A stretch of 64,000 bases of DNA from RGIG9115 sp045603225. GTDB lineage: Bacteria > Bacillota > Clostridia > UBA1381. The stretch lies in contig JAZULT010000070.1 in the NCBI GenBank assembly GCA_045603225.1, forward strand, positions 1-64,000, read 5' to 3'. This document shows, piece by piece, positions 17,603 through 26,220 of the stretch (position 1 is the stretch's first letter; each line of letters opens with the position of its first letter). The notes beneath the pieces were generated by a model that was not told the origin of the DNA, searched no databases, and saw nothing but the letters and a program-made list of their open reading frames with translations. The position numbers and the translations under genes were made by a program.

Positions 17603-18202
17603 ATGGATAATAAAATACAAATATTCGAAGATAAGAAAATAAGAACTGCGTGGGATGAAGAAAAAGAAGAATGGTATTTTTCTGTTGTTGATGTAGTTGG
17701 TGTTTTAACGGATAGTCCTAATCCAAATAACTACTGGAAGGTGCTAAAAAAGCGTTTAAAAGACGAAGGTAATGAGTCGGTTACAAATTGTAACCAACTG
17801 AAATTAAAATCACCTAAAGATGGGAAAAAATATAAAACAGATGTGGCTGATACTGAACAACTACTCCGTATTATTCAATCCATTCCATCACCCAAAGCAG
17901 AGCCTTTTAAAATGTGGTTGGCACAAGTGGGAAAAGAACGTATTGAGGAAACCATAGACCCTGAACTTGCAATAGACAGAGCTCTTGAAACATCCACAAC
18001 AGATATTTCAAAAGAAGAACACCCGCAAGGACTTTCGGAAAATATTAAGGTTGCAAAGCGTGGCGGTAATGTTGCAAAAATTGCCAGACAAGCATTAGAA
18101 ACAGAAACAGGAAAGTCTGTTATTACTTCGCAAAATGCAATTGAATTGAATAAAGTTGTAACTGACTTAATTGAAAGAGTTACTGATGAGGATGAAAACT
18201 AA
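17603..18202 (+). CDS. BRO-N domain protein with internal deletion
   Basis: A 199-residue protein. Residues 1-100 are a BRO/KilA-type N-terminal domain (RTAWDEEKEEWYFSVVDVVGVL, then YWKVLKKRLK and DTEQLLRIIQSIPSPKAEPFK) as in phage antirepressors. After DPELAIDRALE it jumps directly to TTDISKEEHP and the typical C-terminal end RGGNVAKIARQALETETGKSV. Full-length relatives have about 80 more residues in between, so I infer an in-frame deletion. GGAGGT precedes the ATG. No other phage gene is near. It may be a stable short variant or a decaying relic. Confidence 0.8.
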   Translation: MDNKIQIFEDKKIRTAWDEEKEEWYFSVVDVVGVLTDSPNPNNYWKVLKKRLKDEGNESVTNCNQLKLKSPKDGKKYKTDVADTEQLLRIIQSIPSPKAEPFKMWLAQVGKERIEETIDPELAIDRALETSTTDISKEEHPQGLSENIKVAKRGGNVAKIARQALETETGKSVITSQNAIELNKVVTDLIERVTDEDEN

Positions 18203-18249
18203 TATATTTTTTTGTCCCTTATATAAAGATTGTCGAAAGGAAGAATAAA

Positions 18250-19029
18250 ATGAGTAAAGTGATATTAATTTCTATTGATGGAATGAGACCAGACGGTCTT
18301 TTGAAGTGTGGCAATAGCTTTGTTGAAGAATTTCAGAAAAAAACATCATATACTTTTTCTGCAAAAACGGTATACCCGTCCATAACATTGCCGTGCCATC
18401 TTTCTATGTTTCATAGCGTTCCGCCTGAAAGACACGGAACACTTTCCAATGATTATGTAGTGCCAGTTAGACCTGTAAGCGGATTATTTGAAGAACTAAA
18501 AGCTTGCGGGAAAAAGTGTGCTATGTATTATGGTTGGGAGCCGCTTCGAAATATCGGAAAAGTCGGTTCGCTAATAGCGGCAGAGTATATAAATGCATAC
18601 TCCTTTGAACATACCGATGGAATGCTTACACATCGCGCTCTTGATTATATAAAATTAGCAAGACCGGATTTTGTATTTCTTTATATGGTGGAAACAGATG
18701 AAAAGGGCGGTCATGATTGCGGATGGATGAGTGAAACCTATCTTGAATACATTAACAAAGCGTTTGACAATGTGAAAAAAGTAATAGATGAGGTTGGTCA
18801 GGAATACACAGTTATTGTTACAGCTGACCATGGCGGGCATGACAGATGTCATGGTACAGATTTGCCCGAGGATATGACAATACCAATGTTTTTCCATGGT
18901 AATTGCTTTATGCAGGGAAAAGAACTGCAAGATGTAAGCATTCTTGATATAGCACCGACTATTGCAGATATAATGTCGATTATTGTACCGAGAGAGTGGG
19001 AAGGTAAAAGTCTTGTAAATAATATATAA
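18250..19029 (+). CDS. Alkaline-phosphatase-superfamily phosphodiesterase
   Basis: A 259-residue enzyme of the nucleotide pyrophosphatase/phosphodiesterase branch. The metal and nucleophile residues are visible: ISIDGMRPD (first Asp) near residue 8, the nucleophile threonine in VYPSITLPCHLS near residue 43, MVETDEKGGHDCG with the metal-binding Asp and His, and TADHGGHD with the Asp-His pair. There is no signal peptide, so it acts in the cytoplasm. Substrate is unknown; phosphonates, nucleotides and lipid head groups are used by relatives. AAAGGAAG precedes the start. Confidence 0.87.
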   Translation: MSKVILISIDGMRPDGLLKCGNSFVEEFQKKTSYTFSAKTVYPSITLPCHLSMFHSVPPERHGTLSNDYVVPVRPVSGLFEELKACGKKCAMYYGWEPLRNIGKVGSLIAAEYINAYSFEHTDGMLTHRALDYIKLARPDFVFLYMVETDEKGGHDCGWMSETYLEYINKAFDNVKKVIDEVGQEYTVIVTADHGGHDRCHGTDLPEDMTIPMFFHGNCFMQGKELQDVSILDIAPTIADIMSIIVPREWEGKSLVNNI

Positions 19030-19069
19030 TTTTTAATCTTGGCCTAACACTACTGGCTATCGAAAAAGA

Positions 19070-19098
19070 TTGACATCTGAATTATGCAGTCTTTATAA
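19070..19098 (+). promoter_or_regulatory. Promoter of the cysteine-rich GNAT gene
   Basis: TTGACA at 19070-19075 and TTATAA at 19093-19098 with a 17-base spacer, about 50 bases before the GTG start. Confidence 0.7.
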
Positions 19099-19146
19099 AG
19101 GGAATTATGCCGAAATGATAAACCTGAATTTGAAAGAGGTGTAGCT

Positions 19147-19728
19147 GTGCAAATATCTATTTGTAAACTTACTTATGAATTATTGGATGATTGGTTGTCT
19201 TATTTTGATAAGGATGCATTTTCGGACAATGATGAATGGTGCGGGTGTTATTGCATGTGCTATCATTGGGATAGTAAATTACAAGAAAAGCGGGCTTGGA
19301 ATTGCGATAGAGCTTGTGCTAAATTCAACAGAAAACAAGCCATCAACTTTATAAAAAGCGGTCATATGCAAGGATATCTGGCATATGTTGACGGAAAGAT
19401 TATCGGATGGTGCAATGCAAATGATAAAAAAGCATATAATAATGTCAATTTTAATTTTGCAGAAGAAGTGCCTGATAATGGTGAGAAAATCAAATCAATC
19501 GTTTGCTTTTCCGTTGCGCCTGAATACAGAGGATGCGGTGTCGCTACAGCTTTGCTTGAATATGTATGTCAGGATGCAAAAGTCGAGGGATTTGATTTGA
19601 TAGAGGCATATCCGTTTGCACATAACGAAAACCATGCTTATCACGGACCTCTATCAATGTACAAAAAGAATGGATTTGAACGTTGCAGACAAATTGAAGG
19701 ATGTATAGTTTACAAAAAAATTCTTTAA
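19147..19728 (+). CDS. GNAT acetyltransferase with cysteine-rich N-terminus
   Basis: A 193-residue protein. The acetyl-CoA fold is seen in IVCFSVAPEYRGCGVATALLEYVCQDA (residues about 118-144) and the terminal MYKKNGFE. The N-terminal part contains EWCGCYCMCYH near residue 34, an unusual cluster of four cysteines within seven residues that could bind metal or serve as the acceptor-site lid. It starts with GTG, behind GAAAGAGGTG. A short hairpin, GGGGCG and CGCCCC at 19788-19807, follows but lacks a T-run. The substrate is unknown. Confidence 0.85.
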   Translation: MQISICKLTYELLDDWLSYFDKDAFSDNDEWCGCYCMCYHWDSKLQEKRAWNCDRACAKFNRKQAINFIKSGHMQGYLAYVDGKIIGWCNANDKKAYNNVNFNFAEEVPDNGEKIKSIVCFSVAPEYRGCGVATALLEYVCQDAKVEGFDLIEAYPFAHNENHAYHGPLSMYKKNGFERCRQIEGCIVYKKIL

Positions 19729-19851
19729 TTTATAGAAGCATTATATTAGTTTTCAATAGATTTTAAATTTTAGCTTGAACCTATATAGGGGCGAAGAAAT
19801 GCGCCCCTTGCCTAAAGGAAAAAAGGCCACAAAGTGACGAAAGGATTCAAT

Positions 19852-20637
19852 ATGGATAGAAAACATAACACTGATTTAACTATTAACGCAAGAACTTTGC
19901 GTAAGAATACGAAAAAAGAAATAATTGTCTTTGACAAAGACGGTACACTGATAGATTTTGATGATTTCTGGGTCAGTGTATCAATTTCAGCAGTAAACGA
20001 AGTTTTAAGTATCATAGGAAAAGAAGAAATAAATATAGAAAAAATTCTGAATGCCTTTGGCGTTGAGAACGGTGTTACGGACATTGACGGGATATTATGC
20101 AAAGGAACATATGAGGAGCTTGGACTTGCATTGCATGATATTCTAAAAGAATACGGATGCGAACAGACGGCTGAGAAAACAGTTGATATGCTGACAAATG
20201 CATATAAAAACAATTCAGATTCAGGCATTGTCAAGCCGACTTGCGACAACTTAAAAGATGCTTTGACTCATCTAAAAAATCAAGGCAGAAAGCTTGTGAT
20301 TGTAACTACGGATAATTACGAAATTACATATAAGTGCCTTGATAAACTCGGAATTAAAGAATTGTTTGATGCTGTTTTTGCCGATGACGGAACAACCCCT
20401 GTAAAGCCTGATCCATCGTGCATACTTGAATACTTTAAAGCGAACGGAATTTCTGCAGACAGCGCTGTAATGATCGGCGATACAATGACAGATGTCCGTT
20501 TTGCACGAAACGCAGGCATGAATATTATTGCAGTCGGCAAAACCGAAAAAAACAGGCAAAGACTTATGTCTCATGCAGATTATGTTGTTGATGACGTTTC
20601 ATATATTCATGATATAATAGAGGTGTACGAAAAATGA
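19852..20637 (+). CDS. HAD family phosphatase
   Basis: A 261-residue haloacid-dehalogenase hydrolase resembling phosphoglycolate phosphatase. Motif I is DKDGTLIDFDDF near residue 27 (nucleophile Asp), motif II is VIVTTDN, motif III is the lysine in PVKPDPS, and motif IV is IGDTMTDVRFA. A helical cap lies between motifs I and II. The start at 19852 follows GAAAGGA. The end overlaps the start of the transporter gene by four bases (ATGA), so the two are coupled; the phosphatase may act on a solute moved by that transporter, which is inference only. Confidence 0.88.
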   Translation: MDRKHNTDLTINARTLRKNTKKEIIVFDKDGTLIDFDDFWVSVSISAVNEVLSIIGKEEINIEKILNAFGVENGVTDIDGILCKGTYEELGLALHDILKEYGCEQTAEKTVDMLTNAYKNNSDSGIVKPTCDNLKDALTHLKNQGRKLVIVTTDNYEITYKCLDKLGIKELFDAVFADDGTTPVKPDPSCILEYFKANGISADSAVMIGDTMTDVRFARNAGMNIIAVGKTEKNRQRLMSHADYVVDDVSYIHDIIEVYEK

Positions 20638-21563
20638 TTACAGGTATTTTTGCAGGCATAACATGGGCACTTGAAACAATTGTTATTGCCATAGCATTAT
20701 CTATGACACCATTTGTATCAGACAATGAAGGAATATTTCTGGCACCGTTTGTAAGTACTTTCTTACATGACACCTTTTCTTCAATTTATATGTGGATTTT
20801 CAGCGGTCTGAGAAAAGAAGCTAAAAACATTCTGAAAATTTTCAAAACAAGCGATTTCAAATGGTTAGTAATAGCCTCCGCAATAGGCGGACCTGTCGGC
20901 ATGACAGGATATGTGCTTGCAGTTAATTACATGGGTTCTTCCATCGGTGCAATAGCAAGTGCCATATACCCTGCAATAGGAAGTCTTTTAGCATATGTAT
21001 TCCTGAAAGAGAAAATCAAATGGTATCAATGGATATTTTTAGTATGTACTTTGGTTGGCGTTCTTGGAATAAGCTACTCCCCCGAACTGAACATAAAAAA
21101 CTTCTGGATAGGACTGCTTGGAGCATTTATGTGTGCTTTTGGTTGGGGAACGGAAGGAGTTATATTATCTAAATGCCTGAAAAGTACAAGCATAAAAAGC
21201 GAATACGCACTTACAATACGTCAGACTGTTTCAGCTTTGATTTACGGAATCGTGATAATTCCCGCGCTTGGTGGCACAGGATTTACGATAAACCTGTTCC
21301 AATACGAAAACATCTCAGTAATTCCCGTTATCATGCTTGCCGCTTTGTTTGCAACCGTATCATATCTTCTTTATTATAAAACTATTGCAAAAAAAGGTGC
21401 AGCAAAGGCTATGGGCTTAAACATCACATATACTGCATGGGCTATGTTCTTCTCAATCATACTGTTTCGTGATTACTCCCTGCTTAATCCTGTCACACTG
21501 TTTTTCGGCATGGTGGTAGTAGTATGCGGAATACTTTCGGGAACAGATATAACGAATAAATAA
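20634..21563 (+). CDS. EamA family (DMT) transporter
   Basis: A 309-residue integral membrane protein of the drug/metabolite transporter superfamily with about ten hydrophobic segments in two EamA halves. The first half ends in SSIGAIASAIYPAIGSLLAYVFLKEK, the classic end of an EamA repeat; the second half shows the same pattern at the C-terminus with an FFGMVVVVCGIL helix. It is coupled to the HAD phosphatase gene by a four-base overlap. The substrate cannot be told from sequence. Confidence 0.88.
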   Translation: MITGIFAGITWALETIVIAIALSMTPFVSDNEGIFLAPFVSTFLHDTFSSIYMWIFSGLRKEAKNILKIFKTSDFKWLVIASAIGGPVGMTGYVLAVNYMGSSIGAIASAIYPAIGSLLAYVFLKEKIKWYQWIFLVCTLVGVLGISYSPELNIKNFWIGLLGAFMCAFGWGTEGVILSKCLKSTSIKSEYALTIRQTVSALIYGIVIIPALGGTGFTINLFQYENISVIPVIMLAALFATVSYLLYYKTIAKKGAAKAMGLNITYTAWAMFFSIILFRDYSLLNPVTLFFGMVVVVCGILSGTDITNK

Positions 21564-21611
21564 TTCACCGAATAAAATTTGATTTAAATAACAGAAAGAA
21601 GTTTACACATT

Positions 21612-22535
21612 ATGAGTTTAAATAACAGAACATTTGAAAATGCACGAGCTTTTATTTACAGAAATGCAAGACCTTTAGACTTAGCACGCTTTCAATATCA
21701 TTTTGAAAACGGCTGCAAAGAAAATGTATTGAATGTTTTATCATATTATCAAAACGCAGACGGTGGATTTGGCCATGCAGTTGAAGCTGATTGCTGGAAT
21801 CCGAATTCCATTCCATTACACTCTAACACTGCTTCGGATATAATCCGTGAAATTGAATTCGAAAATAAGAATCACCCGGTTATAAAAGGATTACTTAAAT
21901 GGTATGAAAGCGGTAGTCACTTCAACGGTAAAACATGGGATATAACAGTATCAAGCAACAACGATTACCCTCATGCACCATGGTGGCACACAGACAGTAT
22001 AAGCAAATGTCACACCGACTATAACGGAACAGCACAAATAGCAGGATTTATCATCCGCTACGCAGAACCTGAAAGCAATTTATTTAATCTCGGTATTAAA
22101 ATTGCCAATGAGGCCATAAAAAATCTGTCTCCGGAAACAATTGAAGATATGCATACCTGTACCTGTTACATAAGAATGAAAGAATATATTGAAAAGGCAA
22201 ATGCAATTACTTTAATACCATATAAAGAATTAAAGCAGAAGCTTCATGATTCCGTAAACAAATTAATTATAACTGACACAAATAAATGGGATGCTTACAT
22301 GTGCAAACCCTCTCAATTTTTTAACACCAGAAATAGTGAGTATTATGAAGAGAATAAAGAAATATCAGAATATGAATGTGAATTTATTATCAACTCACAA
22401 TTATCTGACGGTTCGTGGGATATTCCGTGGAAATGGGAAAATTATCCTGACGAATGGGCAATAAGTAAAAACTGGTGGAAAAGTAATAATATTATTATAA
22501 ATTTACTATACCTGAAAGGGTTTTGTATTATATAG
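21612..22535 (+). CDS. Hypothetical protein, prenyltransferase-like alpha/alpha fold
   Basis: A 307-residue protein without signal peptide or membrane segments. Two motifs resemble squalene-cyclase/prenyltransferase repeats: YYQNADGGFGHAVEAD near residue 45 and SQLSDGSWDIPWKWENYP near residue 264. Rich in tryptophan and histidine between them (APWWHTDS). These repeats usually build an alpha/alpha toroid, which also occurs in non-prenyl enzymes. The function is not recognised. It has AGAAAG before the start and lies between the transporter gene and an SGNH hydrolase gene, with its own spacing of 48 bases from the former. Confidence 0.6.
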   Translation: MSLNNRTFENARAFIYRNARPLDLARFQYHFENGCKENVLNVLSYYQNADGGFGHAVEADCWNPNSIPLHSNTASDIIREIEFENKNHPVIKGLLKWYESGSHFNGKTWDITVSSNNDYPHAPWWHTDSISKCHTDYNGTAQIAGFIIRYAEPESNLFNLGIKIANEAIKNLSPETIEDMHTCTCYIRMKEYIEKANAITLIPYKELKQKLHDSVNKLIITDTNKWDAYMCKPSQFFNTRNSEYYEENKEISEYECEFIINSQLSDGSWDIPWKWENYPDEWAISKNWWKSNNIIINLLYLKGFCII

Positions 22536-22579
22536 AATTCCTGATTTAAATAATAATTCAGATGTTTTTGAGAAAACTA

Positions 22580-22608
22580 TTGACAAAAGAACAATTTTGT
22601 AATACGAT
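22580..22608 (+). promoter_or_regulatory. Promoter of the SGNH-metF unit
   Basis: TTGACA at 22580-22585 and TACGAT at 22603-22608 with a 17-base spacer, just downstream of the preceding gene and 46 bases before the next start. Confidence 0.65.
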
Positions 22609-22654
22609 GTATTATAGGGGAACAATTGAAATAGCTAAAAAATCGGAGAGAAAA

Positions 22655-23284
22655 ATGAAAAATTTATTATTAATCGGCGATTCAATTCGCGTAGGGTATG
22701 ACAAGTCGGTAAAAAAGACTCTTGAAGGAAGAGCAAATGTAATTTTCCCTCAGGAGAACTGTCGTTTTGCCGCGTACTTATTGAGACATTTTCACGAATA
22801 TTTTGAGGACATAAAAGGCGAGGACATTGATGTAATTCACTGGAATGCAGGACTATGGGACTGCCTCAGGCTGTTTGGTGAAGAGCCTCAGACCCCTCCG
22901 GAGGTATATGCATACTACATAGAACGCATTTGTATCAGAATCAAGAAGATTTGTCCGAATGCGCACGTTATATTTGCAACTTCCACGAAAGTAATTTCAG
23001 AGAAGATGAACGAGAATTTTAAGCGATACAATGAAGATATTGAAAAATATAATGAAATTGCCATTCAGATAGCAAAGAAATACGGATTTGAAATTAATGA
23101 TTTATATGCTCTTTCGGAAACGCTACCCGAAGACGCACATTCCGATCCTGTTCACTACTATACACCTATCGGAACAGAAAAATTTACAAATCAGGTGCTG
23201 TCATACGTTGTACCTGCTCTCGGTATAGATGAGAATCTCACATATCATGAGGAAATGCATACAGACAAGCCAATCGGAATTTAA
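22655..23284 (+). CDS. SGNH/GDSL-type hydrolase
   Basis: A 209-residue esterase-like protein. The nucleophile serine lies in LLIGDSIRVGY near residue 8, the oxyanion asparagine in HWNAGLWD near residue 70, and the Asp-His pair in DPVHYYTPIG near residue 170. Members remove acetyl or acyl groups from sugars. There is no signal peptide. The ATG at 22655 follows CGGAGAG; upstream in-frame ATGs overlap the promoter. It precedes metF by 15 bases, so the two are probably co-transcribed although no functional link is known. Confidence 0.85.
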   Translation: MKNLLLIGDSIRVGYDKSVKKTLEGRANVIFPQENCRFAAYLLRHFHEYFEDIKGEDIDVIHWNAGLWDCLRLFGEEPQTPPEVYAYYIERICIRIKKICPNAHVIFATSTKVISEKMNENFKRYNEDIEKYNEIAIQIAKKYGFEINDLYALSETLPEDAHSDPVHYYTPIGTEKFTNQVLSYVVPALGIDENLTYHEEMHTDKPIGI

Positions 23285-23299
23285 CAAGGAGAGTTTACA

Positions 23300-24166
23300 A
23301 TGAAGATAAAAGATATGCTTACAGGTGAAAAAAACACCTTATCATTTGAAGTTTTTCCGCCGAAGCCTGACAAGGACATAGAGCCTATCAGGACAGCGGT
23401 AACGGAAATTGCAAAATTAAAGCCTGATTTTATGAGTGTTACATACGGTGCAGGCGGAGGTAATTCAAAAAATACACTTGAAATTGCAAAGAATGTTCAG
23501 GACATAGGTGTTTCCGCGCTTGCACATCTGACGTGTATTGCCGCTTCAAAGGACGAGATAAACAAACGTCTTGACGATTTCAAAGCGGCAGGAATTGAAA
23601 ATATTCTTGCGCTCAGAGGCGACCGTCCTGCGGACTTTAACGGTGATATCACTCATGATTTTAAATACGCATCAGAACTTATAACGCACATCAGAAACTA
23701 CGGTGATTTCTGTATCGGTGCGGCATGCTATCCCGAAGGTCATGTTGAGTGTGAAAACAGAAGTAAGGATATAGACAATCTTAAAATAAAGGTTGACAGC
23801 GGATGTGATTTTCTAACGACACAGATGTTCTTTGATAACAGTGTGCTTTACAGCTTTTTATACCGTCTTGCAAAGCATAACATAAACATTCCCGTTATCG
23901 CAGGTGTTATGCCTGTTACAAACATGAAGCAGATTATCCGTTCATGCGAGCTGTCGGGAACATCGCTGCCGTCACGGTTCAGAATGATGGCGGACAAATA
24001 CGGTGACAATCCTGCGGCAATGAAGCAGGCAGGTATTGCATACGCAACCGAACAGATTATCGACCTGTTTTCAAACGGCGTCCGCTCTGTTCACGTATAT
24101 ACGATGAATAAGCCTGATGTTGCCGCGGCTATTCAGTCTAATCTTTCGGAGATATTAAAGGTATGA
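23300..24166 (+). CDS. metF: Methylenetetrahydrofolate reductase
   Basis: A 288-residue enzyme that reduces 5,10-methylene-THF to 5-methyl-THF in one-carbon and methionine metabolism. It matches the family from end to end: LSFEVFPPK at the start (catalytic Glu), FMSVTYGAGGG, HLTCIAASK, NILALRGDRP, the FAD-contacting ACYPEGH, DFLTTQMFFDN and the C-terminal GVRSVHVYTMN. AAGGAGAG precedes the ATG. Its last four bases overlap the next gene, which encodes a methionine-synthase activation-type domain, linking the pair to the methyl cycle. Confidence 0.96.
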   Translation: MKIKDMLTGEKNTLSFEVFPPKPDKDIEPIRTAVTEIAKLKPDFMSVTYGAGGGNSKNTLEIAKNVQDIGVSALAHLTCIAASKDEINKRLDDFKAAGIENILALRGDRPADFNGDITHDFKYASELITHIRNYGDFCIGAACYPEGHVECENRSKDIDNLKIKVDSGCDFLTTQMFFDNSVLYSFLYRLAKHNINIPVIAGVMPVTNMKQIIRSCELSGTSLPSRFRMMADKYGDNPAAMKQAGIAYATEQIIDLFSNGVRSVHVYTMNKPDVAAAIQSNLSEILKV

Positions 24167-24801
24167 TAAATCTTACTGATGTAAACAGAAACGAAGTTTA
24201 CAGATACATGGGTATCGGAACCGAAACTCCCGATGACAAGCTTCGCGAAATAACGGAAAGTATTATAATGGAGCTGGCGAAAAATTGCAATCCGTCACAC
24301 TGCGTGCGTGATACTTTGATAAGTATAAACGGCATGACGGTTACTTTTGACTTTTGTACCGTACAGAGTATGGCTCTTTCAAGGCATCTTGCAGACTGTA
24401 AAAGCGGATATGTTCTTGCGGCAACACTCGGAAGTGAAGCTGACAGAATAATTTCAAAGTACTCCGTTTTGTCTTCCGTAAAAGCAGTAGCCGCACAGGC
24501 GGCTGCTGCGGCAATGATTGAGCAGTATGCAGATGATATATGCACCGTTCTCAGGAATGAATCGGGAATGTATCTTACACCGAGATTCAGTCCGGGATAC
24601 GGTGATTTTTCTCTTGATTATCAGAAAATCCTGTTAAACAGCCTTGACGCAGGAAAAAAAATCGGTCTCTGTCTGACAGACGGCGGACTTATGACACCCA
24701 TCAAATCAATAACTGCCATTATGGGTAAAACCAAAAATAAACAATGCAATGAAAAAAAATGCAATGGATGTGCTAATTCCCATTGCGTTTTTAGGAAATA
24801 A
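24163..24801 (+). CDS. MetH activation-domain-like protein
   Basis: A 212-residue protein resembling the C-terminal S-adenosylmethionine-binding activation domain of B12-dependent methionine synthase, encoded as a free protein. Seen: the N-terminal NRNEVYRYMGI, the alanine-rich helix AVAAQAAAAAMIEQYAD, and RFSPGYGDFSLDYQ with the family RxSPGYGD motif. The C-terminus adds CNEKKCNGCANSHC, a cysteine cluster not part of the E. coli domain. It is coupled to metF by a four-base overlap. The rest of MetH is not in the window. Confidence 0.85.
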   Translation: MINLTDVNRNEVYRYMGIGTETPDDKLREITESIIMELAKNCNPSHCVRDTLISINGMTVTFDFCTVQSMALSRHLADCKSGYVLAATLGSEADRIISKYSVLSSVKAVAAQAAAAAMIEQYADDICTVLRNESGMYLTPRFSPGYGDFSLDYQKILLNSLDAGKKIGLCLTDGGLMTPIKSITAIMGKTKNKQCNEKKCNGCANSHCVFRK

Positions 24802-24884
24802 CGCTATTGTGCTTTTAGTGTGACGCTCCAAAACGGTAGAGCAAGATTTGCAATAATTACAGCAATAATTGACAGTATTTCATG

Positions 24885-24913
24885 TTGCAATTTGCATTGA
24901 AATATGTTAAAAT
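24885..24913 (+). promoter_or_regulatory. Promoter of the hexuronate operon
   Basis: TTGCAA at 24885-24890 and TAAAAT at 24908-24913 with a 17-base spacer, 30 bases before uxaC. Confidence 0.65.
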
Positions 24914-24943
24914 ATATGTAAAAATATAAATAGGAGGTTTATG

Positions 24944-26164
24944 ATGGGTTTTATAAACGACAGCTTCATGCTAAAAAATAAAACTGCTGAAATGCTTTAT
25001 TCAAAGGTAGCTGATTTACCGATTATTGACTACCATTGTCATATCAGTCCGAAGATGATTGCTGACAATCATCAATTTAAAAATGCTTTTGAACTTTTCC
25101 TCGGTGGTGACCACTACAAATGGCGTCAGATGCGTACAAACGGAATTGACGAAAAATACATAACAGGAGATGCAGACGACTACGAAAAGTGGGAGAAGTT
25201 TGCGGAAACCATGCCTTACCTTTTAGGGAATCCGCTTTATCACTGGACACACCTTGAATTAAAGAGATATTTTGATATTGATGTAAATCTGTCAAAAGAT
25301 ACAAGTAAGGAAATATGGGACGAGATTAACAAAAAGCTTGCTACAGACGATTTCCGTGTTCAGGGACTTATCAAAAAGTCGAATGTTGAAGTTATTTGTA
25401 CAACGGACAATCCCTATGACACACTCGAATACCACAAACAGCTGAAGGATTTCGGCACAAAGGTAATTCCTGCGTTCCGTCCTGACCTTGACAATCTGAA
25501 AAGTGATATCACTGACAGAATGGACTATTTTACTGAAAACGGATGCAAGCTTTCAGACCATGCTGTTGACAAAATGGATGATGACATCATTGAAAAGCTC
25601 GTCTTCCTCGGTGAGGAATACGCAAAACGAGGATGGGTATGGCAGCTCCACATCGGTGCTCTCCGTAACAATAATTCAGCAATGTTCGAAAAGCTCGGTC
25701 CTGATGTCGGCTTTGACTCGGTACACGATTTTCAGATAGCTGAAGGTCTTTCAAAGATTCTTGACAGTCTCGAAAAGAAAGATATGCTTCCGAAAACAAT
25801 ACTGTATACTCTTAATCCGAAGGATAATTACGTAATCGGTACTATGCTCGGCAACTTCCAGAAAGGCCCCGAGCCCGGAAAGATTCAGTTCGGCTCAGGC
25901 TGGTGGTTCAACGACCAGAGAGACGGTATGGAAAGTCAGATGAGAGCACTCGCAAATCTCGGCATGCTTTCGAGATTTGTAGGTATGCTTACAGACTCAA
26001 GAAGCTTTGTTTCATATACAAGACATGAATACTTCAGAAGAATACTCTGTAATCTTGTGGGTAAATGGGTAGAAGACGGCGAATATCCGAACGACGAAAA
26101 GGTGCTTACCGAAATTGTGCAGAATATATCATATTATAACGCAAAAAATTATTTTAAATTTTAA
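24944..26164 (+). CDS. uxaC: Uronate isomerase, compact form
   Basis: Converts glucuronate and galacturonate to fructuronate and tagaturonate, the first step of hexuronate breakdown. Family signatures are present: DYHCHISPK (metal-binding histidines) near residue 29, HWTHLELKRYF, CTTDNPYD, PAFRPD, WVWQLHIGALRNNN, and GSGWWFNDQ. It has 406 residues against about 460-470 in typical UxaC; the missing part falls between PAFRPD and WVWQLH, where an insertion found in most relatives is reduced. I prefer the second of two adjacent ATGs (24944) because AGGAGG lies six bases before it. Confidence 0.93.
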   Translation: MGFINDSFMLKNKTAEMLYSKVADLPIIDYHCHISPKMIADNHQFKNAFELFLGGDHYKWRQMRTNGIDEKYITGDADDYEKWEKFAETMPYLLGNPLYHWTHLELKRYFDIDVNLSKDTSKEIWDEINKKLATDDFRVQGLIKKSNVEVICTTDNPYDTLEYHKQLKDFGTKVIPAFRPDLDNLKSDITDRMDYFTENGCKLSDHAVDKMDDDIIEKLVFLGEEYAKRGWVWQLHIGALRNNNSAMFEKLGPDVGFDSVHDFQIAEGLSKILDSLEKKDMLPKTILYTLNPKDNYVIGTMLGNFQKGPEPGKIQFGSGWWFNDQRDGMESQMRALANLGMLSRFVGMLTDSRSFVSYTRHEYFRRILCNLVGKWVEDGEYPNDEKVLTEIVQNISYYNAKNYFKF

Positions 26165-26171
26165 AATAGGA

Positions 26172-26200
26172 TTGATTTTTGTGTAAATATTGTGTATAAT
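26172..26200 (+). promoter_or_regulatory. Promoter of hicAB
   Basis: TTGATT at 26172-26177 and a perfect TATAAT at 26195-26200 with a 17-base spacer, 20 bases before hicA. It would give the toxin-antitoxin pair, and perhaps the KDPG aldolase downstream, transcription independent of uxaC. Confidence 0.7.
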
Positions 26201-26220
26201 TATAGTGTAAAGGTGATAAA

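Noticed and set aside
17603..18202. Prophage
   Set aside because: Only one BRO-type gene is seen; no integrase, terminase, capsid or attachment site is nearby.
22609..23299. SAM or THF riboswitch for metF
   Set aside because: The metF gene follows an SGNH gene by 15 bases and the promoter leader is only 46 bases; there is no room for a known aptamer.
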